Of a stretch of DNA of 64,000 bases, positions 28,366 through 36,861 are shown piece after piece (position 1 is the stretch's first letter; each line of letters opens with the position of its first letter). The stretch is from NCBI GenBank assembly GCA_963758365.1, contig CAVWVB010000001.1, positions 2,356,001-2,420,000 of the forward strand. The letters run 5' to 3'. The position numbers were made by a program, and so were the translations under genes. Below the pieces are notes generated by a model. The model searched no databases. It was not told where the DNA came from and saw nothing but the letters and a program-made list of their open reading frames with translations. Origin of the DNA: Dokdonella_A sp963758365. Lineage in GTDB: Bacteria; Pseudomonadota; Gammaproteobacteria; Xanthomonadales; Rhodanobacteraceae.

Positions 28366-28500
28366 GGCGCTCGAGAGCCGGGGACGGCGGAGTGGGGGAA
28401 ATGTCTGACGTAGCAGGGTGGCTGGATGGGCGAATCTCGAATCTCGTCTCAAATTCCGCGTCCGGAATTCCAATCTCGAATCGCATCCCGCATCGCGGCA
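28330..28500. repeat. degenerate short repeats upstream of the helicase
   Basis: This stretch repeats words such as GGGATTCG, GGGGACTGG and ATCTCGAATC. It also contains the palindrome AATTCC-GCGTCC-GGAATT at 28452-28469. It differs in texture from the coding DNA on both sides and resembles the ATTCGGG-type intergenic repeats common in xanthomonads. It is why long N-terminal extensions of the helicase are doubtful. Confidence 0.45.
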
Positions 28501-28503
28501 CCC

Positions 28504-29031
28504 TCACATGCGCAGCCGCGGCGCAACGCGGCATTCCCCAAGACGTTGCCGCGCATGGGCCACGGTCGCCGCGTCGTTCATCGCGGTGCGCGCCTCGATC
28601 ACGGTCTGCCAGTTGCGTGCGCACAGGCTGCCGACCTTCGGGCCGAGCGTGAAGCTCCTGATCGCCAGCCGTTCGGCCTCGACCCAGTCGCTGCGCGCAA
28701 CCTCGAGCTCGGCCTGGTACTGCAGGATGTCGGGTGCATCCGGCGCAAGCCGCAAGGCCTGGTTCGCCTGCGCCAGTGCGCCGCTCACGTCGCCGGCCGC
28801 TTCCGCCGCATGCGCGGCGCGCAGAAAGCCGCGGATGGCGGGGTCGCGCAGCGGCTCCACCTGCACCGCCGAATCGAGTCCGGCCCCGGCCGCGCGGATC
28901 GCCTTCAAAGCCTCGGCGGGAAACGGAGCAATCAGTGGCGGCGCGGAAGGCGCGGCCCGCGAATCGGGCTGGGCGCACCCGGCCAGCGCGAGTGTGGCAA
29001 TCACGAGAGATGCGGTCAGGATCTGGTTCAT
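28504..29031 (-). CDS. TPR-like lipoprotein of unknown function
   Basis: A 175-residue lipoprotein. ATG 29031 starts MNQILTASLVIATLALAGC with a lipobox LALAGC and lipid-attachment Cys at 19. After a proline-rich linker come helical pairs of TPR type (AAHAAEAAGDVSGALAQANQ, then LRLAPDAPDILQYQAELEVA), ending CRVAPRLRM. It lies 65 bases after the PBP1B stop and just before the helicase, all in one direction. A lipoprotein next to PBP1B invites comparison with the LpoB activator, but LpoB has no TPR fold (LpoA does) and I see no specific similarity. It remains an unassigned envelope protein. Confidence 0.8.
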   Translation of the reverse strand: MNQILTASLVIATLALAGCAQPDSRAAPSAPPLIAPFPAEALKAIRAAGAGLDSAVQVEPLRDPAIRGFLRAAHAAEAAGDVSGALAQANQALRLAPDAPDILQYQAELEVARSDWVEAERLAIRSFTLGPKVGSLCARNWQTVIEARTAMNDAATVAHARQRLGECRVAPRLRM

Positions 29032-29096
29032 GCGGTTCCGTTTCGGGTGATTCGATGCGCACATTGCGCAGACCCGCCATATTGCCACGACGACGG

Positions 29097-31352
29097 TCAA
29101 TCGCCGCCGAACACCTCGCGCAATCGATCGAGCGGACAGTGCTCGACGTCACTCGGCGCGTAGCCTTGTGCGAACGGCAACTCGCGCGCACCCGCGCAAG
29201 CGGAATCGGTGCGCCGGCCGTCCGCACTCACCCAGACGCGCTCGGTGCCGTCCCCGGGGACGACCAGCGCCGTGGTCGGAACGCGTTTCATCAGTTCGAT
29301 CCAGATACGCAGCGCACCGGTGGCGCCGAACAGGCCGGTCGGCTTGTTGTCGTCGCGGCCGACCCAGGCCACCGCGAGCGTGTCGCCGGTGAAACCCGCG
29401 AACCACGAATCGCGCTGGGTGTCGCTGGTGCCGGTCTTGCCCGCTGCATGCAGCCAGCCGAGGCCGCTGTCGGCGATCGCATGCGCGGTGCCGCTGACCG
29501 CGACCTGCTGCATCGCCCAGGTCACCAGACGCGTTGCGGTCGCATACTCGCCCGCGCCGGACTTCACCGCGTAGCGCGACAGCGGTCGACCCCTGGCATC
29601 GAGTACCCCGCGCACCGCGCGCAGCGGCAGCGCATGTCCTTCGGCCGCGAGGTACTGATACAGACGCGCGACGTCGTAGGGGCTCAGATCCAGCGCACCA
29701 AGAAGCATCGAGGGATTCGGATTGATCGGCCGGCCGAGTCCGAACGACTCGAGAAATCCGCGCACGCGATCGACGCCGATGCGCAGCCCCAGATGCACGG
29801 TCGCAAGGTTCCAGCTGTTGACCAGCGCGTCCACGAGCAGGACCTGGCCGTGGGTCTGGTGGTCGTCGTTCTCGGGCCGCCAGCGCGAACCGTCGCGCTG
29901 CGCCATGTCGATCGCGCTGTCGTCGAGCACGGTCGCGAGCGAATAGCGCTGTGGCTGCGCGAGCGCAACCAGCGACACGAAGGGTTTCACGAGCGAACCG
30001 ATCGGTCGCGACGCATCGAGCGCCCGGTTGAAACCCGGCGCATCGACGTCACGGCTGCCGATCATCGCCTCGACCTCGCCATCGCGCGCGCCGGTGACCA
30101 CCAGCGCGGCCTCGACCGCCTCGCCGCGCTTGCCGATTCCGGCCAGCGCCTTGCCGATCGCGTCCTCGCCGAGCGCCTGTATCGACGGCGCGAGCGTGGT
30201 GTGGATCGCGAGGCCGGCGCTGTTGAGTTCGGCGTCGGGAAAGTCCTCCCTGATCTGGCGGCGCACGAGATCGAGGAACGCCGGATAGCGGTCACGCGCG
30301 AGCGTCGCATTCGCGGCAGTGCCGATCGGCTGCCGGCTCGCACGCGCGAAAGTCGGGGCATCGATCAGGCCGGTATCGCGGAACGCACCGAGCACGATAT
30401 TGCGCCGCGCCAGCGCGCGCTCCGGATAGCGCCGCGGATCGTACAGGCTCGGCCCCTGCACCATGCCGACCAGCAGCGCGATGTCCGCTGCGCCGAGGCC
30501 CTGCAGGTCGCGACCGAAATAGAACTCGCTCGCCGCGGCGAAGCCGTGCACGGCCTGACCACCCTGCTGGCCGAGAAACACCTCGTTGACATAGGCCTCG
30601 AGGATGCGCCGCTTGTCGTAGCGTGCCTCGATCAGCAGCGACAGCAGCGCTTCGTTGAATTTGCGCGCAAACGTCTGGCCGCGGTCCAGGAACAGGTTCT
30701 TCACGAGTTGCTGGGTCAGCGTCGAGCCGCCCTGCACGACCCGGCCGGCCACGAGGTTGGCCCACGCGGCGCGTGCGATTGCGGCGACATCGATGCCATG
30801 ATGATGCTTGAAATCGCGGTCCTCGACGGCCTGCAGCCCGGTCAGCAGCAGCGGCGGAACCTCGCCGAGCTGGACGAAGCGGCGATCCTCCTGCAACGCG
30901 CCATACAGCGTCGCGATGCGCGCGGGCTCGAGGCGCGCGGCGGCCAGCGGCGCGCCGCTGTCGGCATCGACGAGCTGGACCACGCGCCCTCGGGCCAGGC
31001 CGACCGTGATTCGCTTCTCGCGTTCGCGTCCATCGAGGTAGATGAATGCACGCCGCGCAATCGTGAAGCGATCGCCTTCGCGATGCCAGGTGCCCGGCGT
31101 GCGTGCGCTCGCGTCCTCGACATAGCGCGCCGCATCGAGTTCGATACGCAGGACCTCGGCGGTCATCGGCAGATCGGGCGCGAGACGCAGCGGGCGCGCA
31201 TAGACGCGGCTCGGCGTCACCCAGGACAGATCGTCGAAGCGGCTGCGCACTTCGCTGTCCAGATAGATCGTGTACGGAATCAGGAAACCGATCGCAAGAC
31301 CGCTGCCGACCAGCAACGGGATTCGCGCGAGACGCCAGCATGGACGCAGCAC
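29097..31352 (-). CDS. mrcB: penicillin-binding protein 1B, bifunctional peptidoglycan synthase
   Basis: A class A PBP of ~751 residues. One membrane helix (~12-32, LLVGSGLAIGFLIPYTIYL) is followed by a UB2H-like domain (~45-125), which in E. coli PBP1B contacts LpoB. The GT51 transglycosylase (~150-320) has the catalytic Glu near 177 in AVEDRDF and the GGSTLTQQLVKN motif. The transpeptidase has SxxK at ~453 (SLVK), SWN as SxN, and KTG in AGKTGTSD. The start is unclear: no ATG lies between the divergent glycosyltransferase gene and the membrane helix. GTG 31352 and TTG 31379 are candidates; neither has a strong ribosome site. Confidence 0.95.
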   Translation of the reverse strand: MLRPCWRLARIPLLVGSGLAIGFLIPYTIYLDSEVRSRFDDLSWVTPSRVYARPLRLAPDLPMTAEVLRIELDAARYVEDASARTPGTWHREGDRFTIARRAFIYLDGREREKRITVGLARGRVVQLVDADSGAPLAAARLEPARIATLYGALQEDRRFVQLGEVPPLLLTGLQAVEDRDFKHHHGIDVAAIARAAWANLVAGRVVQGGSTLTQQLVKNLFLDRGQTFARKFNEALLSLLIEARYDKRRILEAYVNEVFLGQQGGQAVHGFAAASEFYFGRDLQGLGAADIALLVGMVQGPSLYDPRRYPERALARRNIVLGAFRDTGLIDAPTFARASRQPIGTAANATLARDRYPAFLDLVRRQIREDFPDAELNSAGLAIHTTLAPSIQALGEDAIGKALAGIGKRGEAVEAALVVTGARDGEVEAMIGSRDVDAPGFNRALDASRPIGSLVKPFVSLVALAQPQRYSLATVLDDSAIDMAQRDGSRWRPENDDHQTHGQVLLVDALVNSWNLATVHLGLRIGVDRVRGFLESFGLGRPINPNPSMLLGALDLSPYDVARLYQYLAAEGHALPLRAVRGVLDARGRPLSRYAVKSGAGEYATATRLVTWAMQQVAVSGTAHAIADSGLGWLHAAGKTGTSDTQRDSWFAGFTGDTLAVAWVGRDDNKPTGLFGATGALRIWIELMKRVPTTALVVPGDGTERVWVSADGRRTDSACAGARELPFAQGYAPSDVEHCPLDRLREVFGGD

Positions 31353-31492
31353 GCTCGACAGGGACGCAAGCAGGGACAAGAAGGGATTCCGAATCAGCCA
31401 CGGTGCGGCCCACGCGATGAACGCTGCGGGCGCAGCGAGTGTAATGGCGCCGCGGCTCGCATGGCGAGACGCGCAGGCAGCGGCGGATAGGC

Positions 31493-31498
31493 GATAAT
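31493..31498 (+). promoter_or_regulatory. candidate -10 box of the triple glycosyltransferase gene
   Basis: GATAAT (five of six consensus bases) lies 32 bases before ATG 31531, in the divergent gap shared with PBP1B. No matching -35 was found. Confidence 0.3.
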
Positions 31499-31530
31499 CG
31501 CGGCCGTTTGTGCCGCCGCCCGGAGTCTCG

Positions 31531-34500
31531 ATGCCCAGCGTTCCCAGCGCCGCCCCGCCCGCCGACGGCATCGGAACGGATCGAGGCAGCACGGCAATGC
31601 CGCTGCGCGTCTGCATCCACGGCCTCGAAGCAACAGACGCCGCGAGCGTTGACATGCTGCGTGCGCGCATCCCGCCCGGTGCACGCCTCGCATTGTTCGG
31701 CGCCGGCGCGGGTGGCTTCGAATCGGTCGACGCGGAACGTCTGCCGGATATCGACGACGCTGCGCATCCGGCCGGGATCGTGATCGCGGCGGCGCGGCGT
31801 TTCCCGCGCGAACACCTGATTCTCCTGCGTGGCGATCTGCGTCTGCCCGAGTTCGCGTGCGAGCGTCTGCTGAAAGTGCTCGAGTCGGCGAACGTCGTCG
31901 GCGCGGTCGCGCTCGACAGTTTCTCGCGCTGTCCGCTCCCGCAGGCGGTGCGCGGCGACGTCGATGCGCTGCAACTCGATGCGCTGTGCTTCGCGCATTC
32001 GGATCGGCGCATCTTCGACGACCCGTATTTCTTCGCGGACGCGCCGGCCGGTCTTTCGGCATGGCATGGCGAGCGACTCGCGCGTCTGGGTGCGGACCAT
32101 CTGCGCGACCGCGACGCGCTCGACGCGGCCGGTTTGCGCATCGTCCTGCTCGACCATGTCCATGTCGGGTCGCGCGCACAGATCGGGCGCGCCAGCCCGG
32201 AAACGTGCGATCCGCGCCAGCCCGAGCCGCCCTCGCCGCTCGATCCGCTGCGCGAGCGGGTCGCGGCCGCACTGGCCGCGGGGCAGGCGCCCGCACGGCC
32301 CGGACTCGATCGCAAACCGGTCCTGCTGCACGTGCTGCACGGCTGGGGCGGCGGCGCCGAACGCTGGGTACGCGATTTCGCGGGTGCCGACGCCGATGCG
32401 CATCACCTCGTGCTGATCGCGCGCGGCAGCTTTTCGCGACGCCGCCATGGCGAATGGCTCGAACTGCACGACGGCTCGCTGGCAGGACCGCCGCTGCGAC
32501 GCTGGCCGCTGCCGCGCGCGATCGCGGACACCGCGATCACCGACACCGCGTATCGCGACCTGCTCGCCGACGTCGTGCGCAGGTATTGCGTCGACGCAGT
32601 CATCGTGTCGTCGCTGATCGGGCACAGCCTGGACGTGCTGCGCAGCGGTCTACCGCTGTTGGCGGTCGTCCATGACCACTATCCGTTGTGGCCGGTCCTG
32701 CATTGCGATTTCGGCGATCCGCAGCTGCGTTTCGACGATGCGCAGCGCGTGCGGGATCTTGCCGCGATCGACGCCACGGGCGAGTTCGCGAACCGGGATC
32801 CGGCGCACTGGAAGCGGCTGCGCGACGCAACCGTGCGCGCGATGCGCGACGCGGACGTGACCCTGGTCGCGCCGAGTCGCTCCGCGCTCGCGAACCAGAT
32901 CCGTCTCGCGCCCGAACTGGCCGCGCAGGCTGCGCACGTGATCGCGCATGGACTCGCGCCGTGGCCGCAACCACCGCGCATCACCGTACCGCCCGCGCGC
33001 ACACGCCTGCGTCTCGTGGTGCCCGGACGCATCCGCCGGGGCAAGGGCGCGCAGTTGCTGCGCGCGGCCCTGGCGCGCCTGCGCGAGCGCGCGGAAATCT
33101 TCCTGCTCGGCGCCGGCGCCGAGGCCCACGACCTGTTCGGCGAGACCGACGTGCATGTGGTTCTCGACTACCGGCGCGACGATCTGCCAAGCCTGCTCGC
33201 ACGGATACGGCCGGATGCCGCACTGCTGTTGCCGACCGTCGCCGAAACCTTCAGCTATACGCTGTCGGAGATGCGCAGCCTCGGTATCCCGGTCATCGCG
33301 ACGCGGGCCGGCGCGCTCGCCGAACGCATCGAGGACACCGTGGACGGTTTTCTCGTCGATGCCGATGCCGCCGCGCTGGTTGCGCGCATCGATGGTCTTG
33401 CCAAAGATCCGCGGCCGCTGGATCGCGTACGCACGACGCTGGCCGCCGGGCACCGCGACAAGACGCCGCGCGACATGGCGCGCGGCTACCACGCGGTCCT
33501 GCAGCTCGGCGAACGCGCGCCGCTGCGTTATCCGCTCAGGGACGAAGTCGCCGATATGCTCGAACATGCAGTCGCCGCGAACGCCCTGCGCGAGATCGGC
33601 GCACAGCGTTCGGCATTGCAGAACGACCTCGAAGCGTCGCGCAGGGAAAGCGAGAAGCGCGGCGCCTGGGGCCACGCACTCGATCGCCGGCTCGACGAAC
33701 GGACACGCTGGGCACGTGCGCTCGAGGCCGAACTGCGCGAACTCAAGCCGCGCTACGAACAGATGCTCGCAAGCAGCTCGTGGCGGATTACCGCGCCGCT
33801 GCGCCGCGCCAATGCGCGCCTGCACGGACTGCGCGCACGCCTCGCGTTCCGCACGCATCGGCTGCGCAGCCTGGCCGGGCGCCTGCGCGGCAGCATCGCC
33901 CAGCGCGGCCTGGGCGCGACGATCGTGCGCATCGGCCGCGAAGTGCGTGGCATCGGACCGGCGCGCGCGCGCGTCGTTCACGCCATTCCGCGCGACGACG
34001 GAACCCCGTTCGCGATGCCGTCCAGCGATGCGCCGCGCGTTTCGATCGTCATCCCGGTCTACGACAAGGTCGCCTACACGGTCGCCTGCCTGCGCTCGAT
34101 CGTCGAACATGCGGGCAGCACGCCTTTCGAGGTCATCGTCGTCGACGACGCCTCGACCGACGCCACTCCGCGACGCCTCGCCGACGTCGCCGGCATCCGC
34201 AACCTGCGCAACGCCACGAATCTCGGTTTCGTCGGCTCGTGCAATGCGGGCGCGGCAGCCGCACGCGGCGACTATCTGCTGTTTCTCAACAACGACACGC
34301 TGGTCACGGGCGGCTGGCTGGAAGCGTTGGTGGGCTGCATCGAGAGCGCGCCGCAGGCCGGGCTGGTCGGTGCCCGGCTCGTGTATCCGGACGCACGCCT
34401 GCAGGAGTCCGGCGGCATCGTGTTCAGGGACGGATCGGGCTGGAACTACGGTCGCTTCGAGGATCCGGACGACGCGCGCTACGGGTTCCGCCGCGAAGTC

Positions 34501-35952
34501 GACTATTGTTCCGGCGCCGCGATCCTGTTGCGCCGCGAGCTGTTCCGCGACCTGGGTGGATTCGACACCCGGTACGCTCCCGCTTACTACGAAGACACCG
34601 ATCTCGCGTTTGCGGTACGCGCATCCGGGCGCAAGGTCTACGTGGAGCCGGCGGCGACAGTCGTGCACTTCGAGGGCGTCACCGCGGGCACCGACACCGC
34701 CGGCGGAATCAAGCGCTACCAGATCGTCAACCACGAGAAGTTCCTTGCCAAGTGGCATGACGCGCTCGCCCGCCAACCCGTGCCCGGAACGCCGATTCAT
34801 CTGGCCGCGACACATCGCGCGCAACACCGTGTACTGATCGTCGATGCGACCACGCCGACCCCGGACCAGGATTCGGGTTCTCTGCGCATGGTCAATCTGA
34901 TGCGTGTGCTCGGCGATCTCGGCTGCCAGGTCAGCTTTCTGCCCGAGAATCGCGCCTGGGTCGAGCGTTACACGCCGGCGCTGCAGGAACTCGGCGTCGA
35001 AGCGCTGTACGCGCCCTACGCGCAGGATCCGATCCGGCTGCTGCGCGAACGCGGCGGCGAGTTCGACCTGGTCGTGCTGTCGCGCCACTACGTCGCGGCG
35101 ACCTTCGTCGGACTCGTGCGCCTGTACGCGGCGCAGGCCCGACTCGTATTCGACACCGTGGATCTGCACTACCTGCGCGAACAGCGTGCGGCGGAGCTTG
35201 CGGCCGACGCCGCGCTTGCGCGTCACGCGGCGGCGACCCGCGCACAGGAGCTGAAGCTGATTCGCGAGAGCGACGTGACCCTCGTGGTCAGCCCGGTCGA
35301 GCAGGACCTGCTGGCCCGCGACGCGCCCGGCGCGCGCGTCGAGGTTCTGTCCAACGTGCACGAGGTGTTCGGTTGCCGCAAGCCGTTCGCCGAGCGCCGC
35401 GACCTCGTCTTCGTCGGCGGTTTCCAGCATCCGCCCAATACCGACGCGGTGCGTTGGTTCGTGGCCGAAGTACTTCCGCTCGCCCGCGACGATTTGCCGG
35501 ATCTGTGTTTTCACGTGATCGGCAGCAAGGTTCCGGAAGCGATCCACGCGCTCGCCGGCGCGCACGTGCGCGTGCACGGCCATGTCGAGGATCTGACTCC
35601 ATTCATGGACGGCTGCCGGATTTCGGTCGCGCCGCTGCGCTACGGTGCCGGCGTCAAGGGCAAGGTGAACCTCGCAATGAGTTACGGCCTGCCGGTGGTC
35701 GCGACGCCGATCGCGGTCGAGGGCATGCATGTGCGCGCGGGCGAGGACGTGCTGGTCGCGGCCGACGCGCACGCGTTCGCGGCGGCGCTGACGCGCCTGT
35801 ATTGCGACGAGGCGCTCTGGAACACGCTCTCGGCGAACGGGCTGGCCAATGTCGAGCGGCACTTCTCGTTCGCCGCGGCACGCACCGCCGTGCAGCGCAT
35901 CCTCCCCGAGTCGCCGGCGTGGGTGCGAGCGAGCGGCCAGGCCGCCGCCTAG
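31531..35952 (+). CDS. giant glycosyltransferase with three catalytic modules (GT4-GT2-GT4)
   Basis: A 1473-residue soluble protein. ATG 31531 has a GGAG site seven bases upstream; GTG 31510 is an upstream alternative. Residues ~1-250 are unassigned. A GT-B module spans ~260-640 (VLLHVLHGWGGGAERWV; donor side LVVPGRIRRGKG, and ETFSYTLSEM with the conserved Glu). A helical/coiled-coil stretch covers ~680-760. A GT2 GT-A domain spans ~836-1050 (VSIVIPVYDK, VVDDASTD, DxD-like LFLNNDTLV, YYEDTDLAF). A second GT-B module spans ~1099-1465 (VLIVDATTPTPDQDSG, LVFVGGFQHPPNTDA, PLRYGAGVKGKVN). Such fusions usually assemble surface polysaccharides. No polysaccharide export or sugar-nucleotide gene is nearby, so acceptor and product are unknown. 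Confidence 0.92.
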   Translation: MPSVPSAAPPADGIGTDRGSTAMPLRVCIHGLEATDAASVDMLRARIPPGARLALFGAGAGGFESVDAERLPDIDDAAHPAGIVIAAARRFPREHLILLRGDLRLPEFACERLLKVLESANVVGAVALDSFSRCPLPQAVRGDVDALQLDALCFAHSDRRIFDDPYFFADAPAGLSAWHGERLARLGADHLRDRDALDAAGLRIVLLDHVHVGSRAQIGRASPETCDPRQPEPPSPLDPLRERVAAALAAGQAPARPGLDRKPVLLHVLHGWGGGAERWVRDFAGADADAHHLVLIARGSFSRRRHGEWLELHDGSLAGPPLRRWPLPRAIADTAITDTAYRDLLADVVRRYCVDAVIVSSLIGHSLDVLRSGLPLLAVVHDHYPLWPVLHCDFGDPQLRFDDAQRVRDLAAIDATGEFANRDPAHWKRLRDATVRAMRDADVTLVAPSRSALANQIRLAPELAAQAAHVIAHGLAPWPQPPRITVPPARTRLRLVVPGRIRRGKGAQLLRAALARLRERAEIFLLGAGAEAHDLFGETDVHVVLDYRRDDLPSLLARIRPDAALLLPTVAETFSYTLSEMRSLGIPVIATRAGALAERIEDTVDGFLVDADAAALVARIDGLAKDPRPLDRVRTTLAAGHRDKTPRDMARGYHAVLQLGERAPLRYPLRDEVADMLEHAVAANALREIGAQRSALQNDLEASRRESEKRGAWGHALDRRLDERTRWARALEAELRELKPRYEQMLASSSWRITAPLRRANARLHGLRARLAFRTHRLRSLAGRLRGSIAQRGLGATIVRIGREVRGIGPARARVVHAIPRDDGTPFAMPSSDAPRVSIVIPVYDKVAYTVACLRSIVEHAGSTPFEVIVVDDASTDATPRRLADVAGIRNLRNATNLGFVGSCNAGAAAARGDYLLFLNNDTLVTGGWLEALVGCIESAPQAGLVGARLVYPDARLQESGGIVFRDGSGWNYGRFEDPDDARYGFRREVDYCSGAAILLRRELFRDLGGFDTRYAPAYYEDTDLAFAVRASGRKVYVEPAATVVHFEGVTAGTDTAGGIKRYQIVNHEKFLAKWHDALARQPVPGTPIHLAATHRAQHRVLIVDATTPTPDQDSGSLRMVNLMRVLGDLGCQVSFLPENRAWVERYTPALQELGVEALYAPYAQDPIRLLRERGGEFDLVVLSRHYVAATFVGLVRLYAAQARLVFDTVDLHYLREQRAAELAADAALARHAAATRAQELKLIRESDVTLVVSPVEQDLLARDAPGARVEVLSNVHEVFGCRKPFAERRDLVFVGGFQHPPNTDAVRWFVAEVLPLARDDLPDLCFHVIGSKVPEAIHALAGAHVRVHGHVEDLTPFMDGCRISVAPLRYGAGVKGKVNLAMSYGLPVVATPIAVEGMHVRAGEDVLVAADAHAFAAALTRLYCDEALWNTLSANGLANVERHFSFAAARTAVQRILPESPAWVRASGQAAA

Positions 35953-36743
35953 GCCGATCGGGTCTGCGCGAAACCGCGTGGCCCGGAGCGCAGCCAGCAC
36001 ACTTCGCCTTGCGCAACCGCGTCCGGCCCGAAGCTGCGTTCGCGCAGGATCAGGCTGCGGTCGGTTCGGCGCGCGACCAGGCTGCCTGCACGCGTGCCGT
36101 AGCGATGGCCGCGGATGAAGACCGGCGCGAGCCGGCGTTCGAGTTCGAGACCGACGCCGGTATCGGGCAAGGCCGCATCCGCGGGTTGCGCTTCGTCGCC
36201 GAGCAGATCGAGCAGCGCAACTTCGTCCACCGCACCGGGTTGCGTTTCGAGCGCGGCGACGAATCGCGCGCGCAGACGCTCGGTCTTCGGCCAGCGCACG
36301 CCGATCGCTCCGTTGCTGACCACATGGATGCCGGCCGCCAGCGACTGGATGTGGCCATCGCCGCTGCCGAGGGCGAGCACGCCCGCCGCATCGCCGACCA
36401 CGAGGTTGAACGGCCCGTACTCGGCCGAATCGCCCTGCACGCGTTCCAGGAATTTCGTCGCCGGTTGTTCGCCGAGCAGAAAGTCGCGCACCAGCCAGCC
36501 GCGCGAGCGCGGCGCGGTCGCCGGAATCCCGGTGCGCAGGTTCGTCACCGCGGCGAAGCATCCGTCCTCGCGCAGTGCGAGCCAGCTGCCGCCCGCAACG
36601 AGGTCGCGCCCGCCGACGATGCGCCCGTCCTCGGACCAGCGCCGCGCGGGCGCGCTGGCGCGCCCGTGGAACTCGTCGCGGTTGCCGAGCAGCAGCAACG
36701 GACAGCCGGGGGCGGTGTCGATTGCGATCAGCAGCAGGCACAT
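35949..36743 (-). CDS. NRDE-family (TANGO2-like) protein
   Basis: A 264-residue cytoplasmic protein. After the initiator Met comes CLLLIAIDTAPGCPLLLLGN, then RDEFHGRASAPARRW. The N-R-D-E motif and the Cys at position 2 are the family hallmarks. The fold belongs to Ntn-like hydrolases, where an N-terminal Cys could be the nucleophile, but no bacterial substrate is established. TANGO2 in animals is linked to haem and lipid handling. The start is ATG 36743, placing Cys at residue 2 as in the family. It lies 118 bases past the Ser/Thr kinase and may share its transcript. Its stop overlaps the glycosyltransferase stop in a shared CTAG. Confidence 0.9.
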   Translation of the reverse strand: MCLLLIAIDTAPGCPLLLLGNRDEFHGRASAPARRWSEDGRIVGGRDLVAGGSWLALREDGCFAAVTNLRTGIPATAPRSRGWLVRDFLLGEQPATKFLERVQGDSAEYGPFNLVVGDAAGVLALGSGDGHIQSLAAGIHVVSNGAIGVRWPKTERLRARFVAALETQPGAVDEVALLDLLGDEAQPADAALPDTGVGLELERRLAPVFIRGHRYGTRAGSLVARRTDRSLILRERSFGPDAVAQGEVCWLRSGPRGFAQTRSA

Positions 36744-36861
36744 ATGCGCAGCACCGGGTGGCATGGACAAACGCTCGCGGTGCAAGCTCCATGGCGCGAT
36801 GTCCATGCCGTCGAGCGGATACCGCAAGCCCTGCCGCGCGCGCCCATGCGGTGCTCGCCCC

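Noticed and set aside
28504..29031. LpoB-type activator of the neighbouring PBP1B
   Set aside because: Right location and lipobox, but the visible fold is TPR-like and no LpoB motif is present.
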